Assembly: GCF_000613845.1 (NCBI RefSeq)
Contig: NZ_BAJT01000002.1
Coordinates: forward strand, 124,001 to 188,000
Direction: 5' to 3'
Origin: Asaia astilbis JCM 15831
Lineage (GTDB): Bacteria > Pseudomonadota > Alphaproteobacteria > Acetobacterales > Acetobacteraceae
DNA: 64,000 nt
Shown here: positions 47,486-56,012 of the stretch, in pieces
Layout of the letters: every line of letters starts with the position of its first letter
Position numbering within the stretch: the first letter of the stretch is position 1
The notes under the pieces: generated by a model
What the model was told of the DNA's origin: nothing
The model's input: the letters and a program-made list of their open reading frames with translations, nothing else
The model's database searches: none
Program-made: the position numbers and the translations under genes

Positions 47486-48619
47486 TTACAGATTGTAGAT
47501 CCGTTTGGCGTTGCCCGAGCATATGGCCGTGGCAATTTGTTCCGCCTTGTTCGCAGTAACATCGCCGGTCGATATCCAGCCATTGAGGACCTCAGCCATG
47601 CCCTTCCGGAAAAGGGCTGCCCCAAGATAATGCATCTCGGCAAGGCCGAATGCATCTGAACTATAAAGCTGTTTGTAGAACGGGGTTATCTCCATGGCTT
47701 CACCGATGATCTTCTTAGCAAAGGGGCCTGCGAAGCTCTGCATGACGCCGATATCCATGTAGACGTTTGAGAACACCTCGCTCAGCCATGCTGCTTCCCG
47801 GATAAAAGGATAGCAGTGCAGCAGGGTAATCGAGACGCCCCAATCCTCCATGTCCTTGATGAAAGGCGCAAATACGGTCGGGTCGCATTTCGGCATGAAA
47901 ATATCACGATCACCAATACCGACATGCAATTGAAGGGGAAATTTATGCTTGCGGCAGAGCTCGCCCGCCTCCCAGAGAGCGAAACGAACAAGGGTTACAT
48001 CTTCGAGCCGCTTACTGGTTCCGTCAGCAAGCTGCCGTAGCCATTCATCCGCAGCAAGAAACACCTCGGTTTCTGATGGGCGGCTCTGAGGAATGTCAAA
48101 ACTCGTCCGATACGCCACGATCGACTTGAGTCCGCTTGCAAAGGCACTCCGGGCGCCCAGCGTCTCGACAAACGCCAGAGCCAGCTCGCGACCTGAGGTA
48201 ATTCCCGACCGCGCAACTTCCTCCATCAGCGCCTCGATCCTGATAACCTCTTTGGTTTGAATGCCGGTCACCGCCTTCATTTCATTGCAGTCGTATAAGC
48301 GCTCCGCGAGAAAACCTGTGTCGATCAGCATCAGATTGACACCTGTCTGACCGGCCAGCCTTCGCGCAACCTCACGGGCCCCGAGAGCCTTCCGGGCGCT
48401 GAGATAGCTGTCCGGGTCTGCGTGAGGCGCCAACCCAAGGACAGGCGCGCACCATTTTCCCATCATTAAGCCGAGAGGCTTGTCGAATTGCGTGCATCCG
48501 GGAACGGCTCGATCGCCCTCGCTCATCAGGGATTCGAACGTCGCACGATCCAGATCCTGATTTGTGACGGCGTGACAGTGGTGATCGATGAGTTCGATCT
48601 GTTCCATAAACTTGTGCAT
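47486..48619 (-). CDS. Amidohydrolase-family protein, FluG N-terminal-domain type
   Basis: A 377-residue metal-dependent hydrolase with a TIM-barrel layout: HxH in LIDHHCHAV at residues 11-19, a histidine in LQLHVGIGD, SITLLHCYPF, YMDIGVMQ, and the catalytic aspartate in YSSDAFGLAE. This pattern is that of the amidohydrolase_2 domain found at the N-terminus of fungal FluG and of plant nodulin/glutamine synthetase fusions. The adjacent upstream gene encodes the matching glutamine-synthetase-like half, 9 bases apart, so the pair is a split FluG. It probably hydrolyses an amide or gamma-glutamyl intermediate; the substrate is not known. The start ATG at 48619 follows GAGAGACAC. Confidence 0.75.
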   Translation of the reverse strand: MHKFMEQIELIDHHCHAVTNQDLDRATFESLMSEGDRAVPGCTQFDKPLGLMMGKWCAPVLGLAPHADPDSYLSARKALGAREVARRLAGQTGVNLMLIDTGFLAERLYDCNEMKAVTGIQTKEVIRIEALMEEVARSGITSGRELALAFVETLGARSAFASGLKSIVAYRTSFDIPQSRPSETEVFLAADEWLRQLADGTSKRLEDVTLVRFALWEAGELCRKHKFPLQLHVGIGDRDIFMPKCDPTVFAPFIKDMEDWGVSITLLHCYPFIREAAWLSEVFSNVYMDIGVMQSFAGPFAKKIIGEAMEITPFYKQLYSSDAFGLAEMHYLGAALFRKGMAEVLNGWISTGDVTANKAEQIATAICSGNAKRIYNL

Positions 48620-48628
48620 TTGTGTCTC

Positions 48629-49936
48629 TCAATAGGCGTGCAGATAGCGTGTGTAGAGATCGGCATCAGCAAGTTTTGACGCCTCTGCAATTTCCCATTT
48701 CTTGATATCGACGTAGACATCGAGCAGTTCTTTAGAAAACCAGCTGCACACCACGTCGTTGGCCTGCAATGCGTCCAGAGCCGCCTCCAAAGAAACAGGG
48801 AGAGGCGTGATACCGCGTGCCTCTCTCTCAGTTTCCGACAAAGAAGCCGGGTCGTGATTGATGGGAGCAGGTAAGCTCAACTTGCGGCGTATCCCGTCCA
48901 GCCCCGCTCGTGTGATGGCGCCGAGCGTCAGATAGGGGGAAGCGCATCCGTCCGAAGCTCTAAATTCAACATTGTATCCGTTCCGCTGACGCTCGGGATC
49001 ACTCGATGCTGAGGGCGCTATGCGCAGGGCTGCCTCGCGGTTTTGCACGCCAATGCATTTATAACCGCAACTCCAAGCTTGAGGTCGTAATCTGCTGTAA
49101 GAAACAGGCGTTGGCGACGAGAAAGCAACGAGTGCGTCCAGATGCTCTAGAACTCCCGCGCAGAAATGCGCTGCGATCTGGCTGAGCCCTGCGATCCCTG
49201 AGGGATCGTGTGTCACGTTTTTCCCCTCAGCATCAACGAGACTGAAATGGATATGCGCTCCATTGCCTACGGCGGTCGCCGTGGCCTTCGGCGTAAAACT
49301 CGCCCGCGTCCCAAGATCCGAGGCAACCGCCCTGATAATCTCACGCGCAATCACAATGTGATCGGCCCCAGTGATGCCAAGGCTCGGGCTACAGCTGATT
49401 TCAAATTGCCCCCGACCGTATTCCGGCTCAAGTGTTTCAGGGATAACACCTGCGTGCTGAAGGGCAATGTCGCAAGCTTCGAGGAATGCGTTTCTCTGCA
49501 ATGCGGCGCCGAGCGTAAAACCGTGCAGCGGCTCCACCGTGTCATCGAGCACGAATTCATGTTCACATGCCACCGCCAAGGTAAGGCCGGTCTCGCTCTT
49601 CAAGTCGTCCAGGGCTTGCCGATAGAACGTGCGGGCACAACAGGCCCAATCGGTATCCGGTGAGAGTTTTGAGTCGCAGATCACTGCGCTCCACCGGACT
49701 TCGCCGGTGGCATTTTTGTAGGTAAAGGCTGTCTTCGGGTCGGGTATCTGCCGCGCCTCGTCGACCGGTCCCCATGGGTTAGAAACGATATGTCCGAAAG
49801 CTGTCAGAGCTTGTCCTGCACAGGCCCAGCCGAGACCAAGCTCGCCGTAACGGGAAGCTTTATTCGTGGGAACACCGCGCGTGCGTGTCGTTCCCGTAAG
49901 GTCGTTCCAGAGAAAATATGTAATGCCTTGAGACAT
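48629..49936 (-). CDS. Glutamine synthetase-like gamma-glutamyl ligase
   Basis: A 435-residue glutamine-synthetase-family ligase. The catalytic-domain marks are CEHEFVL (metal glutamates), FEISCSPS, PKATATAVGNGAHIHFSL (GSI-like ammonia/glutamate site), SYSRLRPQAWSCG and EFRASDGCASPYLTLGA. The N-terminal beta-grasp domain is short (WNDLTGTTRTRGVP). Such non-nitrogen-assimilating homologues couple glutamate to amines, as in PuuA or FluG C-terminal domains. Context with an amidohydrolase, a TonB receptor and an MFS permease suggests processing of an imported or exported amine or amide. ATG 49936 follows AAGGTAACC. The amine is unknown. Confidence 0.78.
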   Translation of the reverse strand: MSQGITYFLWNDLTGTTRTRGVPTNKASRYGELGLGWACAGQALTAFGHIVSNPWGPVDEARQIPDPKTAFTYKNATGEVRWSAVICDSKLSPDTDWACCARTFYRQALDDLKSETGLTLAVACEHEFVLDDTVEPLHGFTLGAALQRNAFLEACDIALQHAGVIPETLEPEYGRGQFEISCSPSLGITGADHIVIAREIIRAVASDLGTRASFTPKATATAVGNGAHIHFSLVDAEGKNVTHDPSGIAGLSQIAAHFCAGVLEHLDALVAFSSPTPVSYSRLRPQAWSCGYKCIGVQNREAALRIAPSASSDPERQRNGYNVEFRASDGCASPYLTLGAITRAGLDGIRRKLSLPAPINHDPASLSETEREARGITPLPVSLEAALDALQANDVVCSWFSKELLDVYVDIKKWEIAEASKLADADLYTRYLHAY

Positions 49937-49972
49937 GATGGTTACCTTGAGCATTCAGGAGATGATGGCGGA

Positions 49973-52307
49973 CTAGAAATGATAGGTCATGCTCGCGGAC
50001 CACCAGCGAGGACGCCCCCGGTAAATCTGCGCGAAGCCGAAAAAGCTCGCGAGGTCGAAGATTGCGGTCGCGTATTTCTGGCCCGTTACGTTTTCCACGC
50101 CTGTCACCAGATCCCACCGTCGGTCGGGCGAGGTGTAGAACAGCCTGAGGTTCATCAAGCCATAGGCTTTCTGTGCTGTGTCGGGCGCATTTGTCAGTGC
50201 GAAATACTGATGAGTGACAAAATTACCGTCGACCTGCTCGGTCACAGTCCCCCACCGCGTGGGGTCGATATGCGCTACAGTAAGATTACCACTTCCTCGC
50301 GGCGCATTGGCGGGCTGGTAATCCCGCTCCCCTGTGCCGTTCAGGTCGATTTTTTTCACTGTTCCATGATTATAGGCTGCGTTCGCGGTCACGCGCCAAT
50401 GATCGCTGGGGATCCATCGGATCTCCGCCTCGGCGCCATAATACTCAGCCGGAGCGTTCGAGACCCTCTGTGTCGCGTTGCTCGTGCGCAGAGCCTGATA
50501 ATTTTTATAGTCATAATAATAGCCGGACAAATTAACCCGAACGCGATGGTCTAAGAGCTCTGACTTCACCCCGATTTCATAGTCCCTGAGTTCTTCCGGC
50601 TTGAAGGGTATCTTGCTGTTATCGACATCCGACCCAGCGTCGAGGGGCGCGTTAAAGCTGCCAGCCTTCACGCCAACATTATAACTGGCATACCCCATGA
50701 TTGCGGGAGTGAACTGATAGGTAAGCTCTGCCTTGCCGCTCCACATATTAGCATTGAGCTGGGCAAGGTTACCTACGGTTGCTCGGTTGAATGTGTAGCT
50801 GTACCCTGGATAGGCCTGATTAAACGAAAAGCCTTTCTCATCTCGGGTAAACCTGATTCCCCCTATCAGATGAACCTTGTTCGTGATCGCGTACTGCGTT
50901 TGCCCGAAACCCGCATAGGATCTCGTGTTGAGGTGATACTGATCGTAGAGTCCGCCATATAACGAACCTTCAGCACCCTGATAGTAGTCTCCAGAGATAT
51001 CGAGGAAATAAAAGCCGCCAATCCATTGGAACCGACCGGTCTTACCATCCACGTGGGTGTCGAACGAAATTTGTCTGGAGGTATTTCCGTTGAAGAACTC
51101 GAAATAGTTCACCGGCGTCGTGTCAGAATCTTCTTGGTAAGACTTTTTGATGTGTTGATAATCGAACAGATTTGTCCAGGTCACCTTATCGCTCAGCGGC
51201 GTTGTGAGGCGCGCTGTCGCCTGATAAGTCCGGACACGCACGTGCTTGGCGCTCTCGTTACCATCTGTGAGATAACCGCTACTCGGGTAGCCCAGAAAAT
51301 TGAGGTTACCGCCAATCGCACCATAGCCTGCATTCGGGCCATCAGGGATGACGTAAGCCGTCTTACTCTCCCAGCCTCCGCCCAGATTATTCATATCGCC
51401 AATTCTGCCTATGAGAAGAAGCTTTGACTCCCCTGGCAATTTGAAAAGCAACTGACCGCGTCCCGCCCGCGAATGATCGTTTTCCAGTCGCGGTCCACCA
51501 TAGCGGTTCTTCATGATCGGATTATGATCCGACGTCACGAAAGAGAGACGGCCTTCGATCTTTTTGGAGGGGATCAATGGCCCCCCCGATTGCCGCTTCG
51601 CTTCGTATCTCCCGGTAGCTCCCCAAGCCGAAGCGTAGGTACCCGTCGAGCTTGTCCGTTGGCGCAGCTGAAATGAACTGAGCGAGACCGGCAGTTGCGT
51701 TCCGACCGTAAAGCGTTCCCTGAGGTCCACGTAGAACCTCGACCCGTTCAAGGTCAAAAATCTGGAACGCCAGTCCCGTCATCTGGCTGATGTAAGCACC
51801 ATCGAGATAGATGGCTGCAGGCCCTTCCTCGTGATCTGCAAAGTCATTTTGGGTCACACCGCGGACCGACAGGGTGTACGCCCCTTGCCCGTTCGGTTGA
51901 GCCAGCTGCACGTTAGAGACCAAGGTCGCTATTTGAGATGGCGAGGTAATGTGAGCCTGCACGAGCTGCGTTCCCGAGACACTCGACATTGCGATCCCGA
52001 CGCGTTGCATATTCTCGCGCCTGCGCTGTGCAGTGACGACAATATCTTCGACACGGGAACGGCCTGACTTCTTGGACGCGTGCTTGTCCCCTGACTGAAT
52101 TACAGGCTTCAGTGCTTCGTTACCTGAAGCCGGTAAAGCGCTCAGGAAAACGCTGAAGCCTGCAATGGAGAGAAGTAGACTTTTCCGGGGTAGGTGCCGG
52201 TTATCCTGATCGTAAAAGCAAACGTTCCAGAATCGGCACAACTCAACCAGTGGGATTACCGCAATCAAGCCAGAACGAGGGCGGAACGATCGACTGTAAC
52301 TGAACAT
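49973..52307 (-). CDS. TonB-dependent receptor of the FluG-like operon, frameshifted
   Basis: About 777 residues after correction. A long N-terminal region with a hydrophobic signal (SLLLSIAGFSVFLSALPASG) leads to the plug: VEDIVVTAQRRRENMQ, SVRGVTQNDFADHEEGPA, YLDGAYIS and VEVLRGPQGTLYGRNATAG. The barrel has SSDHN-type strands and ends ASMTYHF. At 51582-51588 there are seven C; six are needed to continue AAIGGPLIPSKKIEGRL. This receptor class (TAQRRxExxQ start) is common in sphingomonads and takes up varied small molecules and siderophores. ATG 52307 follows AGGAAT. It is the first gene of the operon with the ligase 36 bases downstream. Confidence 0.85.
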
Positions 52308-53017
52308 TGGTATTCCTAGAGGTAGCGCGGAAATAAACCGCAAAGGCAACGAGCAGTCGATAGAATGGCACTTTGCCACATTCACGATCATGTTACGGTC
52401 AATATACATAAATTTAGGTTGGTCAATGCCAAACACCGATTTTTATCGTGGATAATTCTATTTCCCCGAAAATATCCTGCGTTGGGAGATAGAGTCGCGT
52501 TCGATATACGTTGGCTCTCTCCTTCTCCATGACGGGTTAGAGAAATATAGTGAATGATATCGGTAACTTATAATTTTTTCTTGAGAGTGCAGATCGCCAC
52601 TGCCTCCTCTCAGACGGCTCACTGTGGAGGGAATCTCAGCTATTTAATGTACAAAAAATTATAGTTGTTTTAGGTGGAGGGCCGCTGGCTAGGCGCAGTC
52701 GTGATAGGCGGACGCCTACTGAAAGACCTTCGCTAGGCTGAGAATGAGCACGGCAAGGCCTCGATCATTTTTGCGATTTGCCCAGCTCACAAGAGTCAAT
52801 AACCTCTGGCATTTCGCGGCTCGCAAGATCGTCGTCCGAGCACGGCTCACCCACAACACCATTCCTCAAAGAGGTATCCGGGTGTCCTACATTGGTTTTA
52901 ACAGCGTGACCCAACTCCTGAACTGCAGCACCGGCTTTTTCTCGTACCTCAAAACGACGAAGCTTCCCCACTCTGGATCAATAATCGTGTCAAAGCGGGG
53001 GGGCAAAAAGCAACGTC
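52308..53017. other. 710-base region without an identified gene between two TonB receptors
   Basis: The first 370 bases are AT-rich and should contain the promoter of the receptor at 52307. From about 52670 the composition becomes coding-like, and open frames exist on both strands (52744-53040 plus; 52765-52971 minus). Neither has a recognisable family or a good ribosome site. A remnant of a decayed gene is possible. I cannot name it. Confidence 0.35.
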
Positions 53018-55264
53018 TTAGAACGCTGCGGTCAGGCTGAGATTGAACGAGCGTCCAAGCCCGGCCAGCGGTCCCAGAACGCCGGTCTGGGTATAATCCC
53101 CGATCGCAAGACCACCCAAAGGAAGGTAGTATTTCTGGTTCATGACGTTTTCGATGCTCGCATCGAGCGTCAGTTTGCGCCAGCGATAGCTTCCTCCCAG
53201 CCCGAGCAGCGCATAACCCGGAGTGCGAGGCTCGCTGCGTATCCAGTCGACCGACGATTTTTTCTTGACCAGGGTAACATCCACGCGCCCGGTCCAGTTC
53301 TGCCAGGCCTCACGCAGCCCGATGGTGCCATTGACCGGCATCTGATGGTACAGCCCCGAATGTGTCACGAAGTCCTGACCCCGCACCCAGCTGAAGGTGC
53401 TGACCACCCTGCCCTGACCGAAACGCTCGGTGTTCCAGAGACGAACGCTGCCGGATCCGTTGACCCCGTAGCTCTGGGCGTTGTGATTGACGAATTGCAA
53501 TTTCGACAATCCGCTCCCGAATTTAGCCAATGGGATGACATTAATGTAATGTTGGGTGTAAGTATAAAAGGGCTGAATCCTAACATTCCACCCCTCTCCT
53601 TTGGGGTCGTGCCAGGTCACCGTCACACTGGCTGTGTTGGCGATTTCGGGCCTCAGATTTAAATTACCGACATAGCCATTCCCGTCGCCGAACCAGCCAA
53701 TCATACGCGTCGTCATGGCCCCCATGCCCCAGGCATAGCGCTCATACAGATTGGGAGAGCGCGTCTTTCTGGCATAACCGCCCTCGATCATGAGGCTGTC
53801 CAGCGCATGCCACCGACCGGTCGCCGTCACGTCGAAATTGACGTCAGTTCGACCGCGCGATGCCGCATTGAATTTCTTCGCGGCGACAATGTCGTCCATC
53901 TGCATCATGCCGGTCCACGCATAGGGAGCGACCTTACCCGTATTCATCATGACCAGATCGTTTCTCAGCCCGAGCTGGGTTGAAAAACGCGGCGTCCACT
54001 GGGCGTTCCACTCGATATAATGGCCCAGGCGATCTCGATGACCATTATTGACGTTGTGGAACGTGTTCGGCCCCATCATCATGCTTCCCATGAGGGGCGG
54101 CCACCAGTCATTGAGCCCGTTGTGATCGTATCCGCTCCCGATCTTGACGTTGTGCCGTGTTGAAAGCGGGATTTTCAGATCGATCGCATAGCCTGCCGTG
54201 CGGGCATCCGTGTTCATGGGCATACCGGTGGTTGCGCTGTGCCCTCCCTTGTCATTCATCATGTCCATGACGTGATCCACGCGCTGCCAGAAGCCGCGGA
54301 CATCCAGCGTTGCCCAACTGAAGTCGCCGCGATACTTGCCATTGACGAAGGTCGAGCGGTTATTCGTCATGTCCATGTACTGGTTCGGAAATCCCTCATA
54401 AGGGATGTTCTGCTGGCCGAAGGTCAGGGCAAGAAGATGGTTATCCTTCTTCAATCCGGCTGTGACTGCATGATTGAAGGAGAGATAACTGGTCGAACGG
54501 ACCTGTCGTCCTTCGCCCCCTGTGCGATAATTACTGGCATGACTATAGGACCCGGTATAGCGAATGCTGAGCAGGTCATTGGCAACAGTAACCGTGCCGG
54601 ACGCACCTGAGCCTCCGCCATTGCTGCGATAATCTCCCCTCACATGACCCGTGACGAGAATTTTGCCGCTCTTTGCAAAAAGCGGGTCACGCCGTTCGAT
54701 CTTGACCGTTCCACCAGTGCTGTCGCCACCGATACTCACCGGCGTCACGCCGGCGATCGCCTCAGCGGTCGCCACACTATCGGGATCGATATACGACATG
54801 GCGGGGTTCATGTGATTGGGGCAGGCTGCAGCCGTCCGCATGCCATCGACAAGTGTCGCGACACGGTCGTCTGCCATGCCGTTCAGCACCGGAAGCGCTG
54901 ACACGCCTCCCGCCGAATACATGCTGTATCCCAGAGAGTTCTTGAGCAGCGACGCCGTATCTGCGGAATGGATCGCTGAGCGCCGTATTCCCTGCACCTG
55001 CAGATACTCGACCGGTACATCGTCTTCCGCTTCTGGCAGAGGCGTGGCCTGAGATGCCTGCACGGCTTTCCCACTGACGTCGCCGCGTCGGGATTCGCCG
55101 GGTTTACGCCCGTCAGAAGTGGATACAGTCCCATCGCGGGACATAGCGAGATCGGCGGCGTTTACCGCTCGAGCATCGAATGCGATGATGAGAGCAAGGA
55201 GTGAAGTGCAACCCAGCGCAAGGCGCGCGCGATCGCGCGTCCTGCCTGACAGGGGCTGTGTCAT
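53018..55264 (-). CDS. TonB-dependent copper receptor, OprC/NosA-like
   Basis: A 748-residue outer-membrane receptor with an intact frame. The signal peptide region is LALGCTSLLALIIAFDARAVNA. The plug contains LVDGMRTAAACPNHMNPAMSYID; the C-x3-M segment (CPNHM) matches the copper-binding pair known in Pseudomonas OprC. Met- and His-rich barrel loops (MMNDKGGHSATTGMPM, GSMMMGPNTFHN) add likely ligands. It ends in FNLSLTAAF. OprC imports copper or handles the metal for cuproenzymes such as terminal oxidases and nitrous oxide reductase. ATG 55264 (MTQPLSG) is preferred over 55336. It is preceded by a DUF2946 gene on the same strand. Confidence 0.85.
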   Translation of the reverse strand: MTQPLSGRTRDRARLALGCTSLLALIIAFDARAVNAADLAMSRDGTVSTSDGRKPGESRRGDVSGKAVQASQATPLPEAEDDVPVEYLQVQGIRRSAIHSADTASLLKNSLGYSMYSAGGVSALPVLNGMADDRVATLVDGMRTAAACPNHMNPAMSYIDPDSVATAEAIAGVTPVSIGGDSTGGTVKIERRDPLFAKSGKILVTGHVRGDYRSNGGGSGASGTVTVANDLLSIRYTGSYSHASNYRTGGEGRQVRSTSYLSFNHAVTAGLKKDNHLLALTFGQQNIPYEGFPNQYMDMTNNRSTFVNGKYRGDFSWATLDVRGFWQRVDHVMDMMNDKGGHSATTGMPMNTDARTAGYAIDLKIPLSTRHNVKIGSGYDHNGLNDWWPPLMGSMMMGPNTFHNVNNGHRDRLGHYIEWNAQWTPRFSTQLGLRNDLVMMNTGKVAPYAWTGMMQMDDIVAAKKFNAASRGRTDVNFDVTATGRWHALDSLMIEGGYARKTRSPNLYERYAWGMGAMTTRMIGWFGDGNGYVGNLNLRPEIANTASVTVTWHDPKGEGWNVRIQPFYTYTQHYINVIPLAKFGSGLSKLQFVNHNAQSYGVNGSGSVRLWNTERFGQGRVVSTFSWVRGQDFVTHSGLYHQMPVNGTIGLREAWQNWTGRVDVTLVKKKSSVDWIRSEPRTPGYALLGLGGSYRWRKLTLDASIENVMNQKYYLPLGGLAIGDYTQTGVLGPLAGLGRSFNLSLTAAF

Positions 55265-55361
55265 GTCGGTTATTCCTGACCGAAGAGCTCGAAATCTGCC
55301 TCTGCGCTCGCGCGCACCATGGACTAGGCGCAGCACACTCGCAAAGACGCTGTGAGATCGA

Positions 55362-55799
55362 TCAGCTCAGCGGAGGAGCCTGGGCAGGCGGATGGAGCCA
55401 TCTCAGCCCCGGCGGCGCTCGGCCTGGCGGCAGGATGACGCACTGCCCCAGCAGGACACGATGTGAGAAGGCTGCCAGCAGACACGAGGACAGAATGAAG
55501 AAGCCGAGCTGCAACAGAGGGCACAGCGCGCACGCCGCATCATGATGATGCCCCGCCTTCGGTGCGTGAGGCATCTGGGGCATGACCATCGTCATGTCCC
55601 CCTCGTCGGGGCACTCGGACACGGCAAGCGACGCCGCAATATCGATACCGGTCAGCCGTTCGATCTCGGCACGGGGCGTCTCGCCCGGCCTGCCGAGACT
55701 TTGCAACATCAACGAGACAAGAAACGCCGCAAGTACAACAAAGGACACAACAAGGCGGGTCGAGCTTGCGCCCGAACGCGTTCCCCCTCGATATGTCAC
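55362..55799 (-). CDS. DUF2946-type copper-associated small protein
   Basis: A 145-residue protein with an N-terminal membrane or signal helix (VVSFVVLAAFLVSLMLQSL), a Met/His segment (MVMPQMPHAPKAGHHH), and the DUF2946 core DAACALCPLLQLGF followed by a second hydrophobic helix. DUF2946 proteins are frequent neighbours of TonB copper receptors; the CxxC and the His/Met clusters suggest copper binding. The start is GTG at 55799 with GCAGGG just upstream. It reads into the OprC-like receptor gene 97 bases downstream, so they probably form a copper-uptake pair. Confidence 0.72.
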   Translation of the reverse strand: MTYRGGTRSGASSTRLVVSFVVLAAFLVSLMLQSLGRPGETPRAEIERLTGIDIAASLAVSECPDEGDMTMVMPQMPHAPKAGHHHDAACALCPLLQLGFFILSSCLLAAFSHRVLLGQCVILPPGRAPPGLRWLHPPAQAPPLS

Positions 55800-56012
55800 T
55801 ACCCTGCTAATCGCCCCGTCCCTTTACCTGTCCGGTTATGCCCGCAGAGGGTTACAACCAGATACAGAGCCCGTCCAGTGCCCGAATAATGGACCTGAAT
55901 ACTCCTCGTTCACCTGGATGACCTTCCTGTTAATTTCAGGACATAAAAATCTCCGGAAACGCCTTTTCAGGCCGGCAGACACACAGGCAGGCACCGCTCA
56001 TTTTTTGTTATA

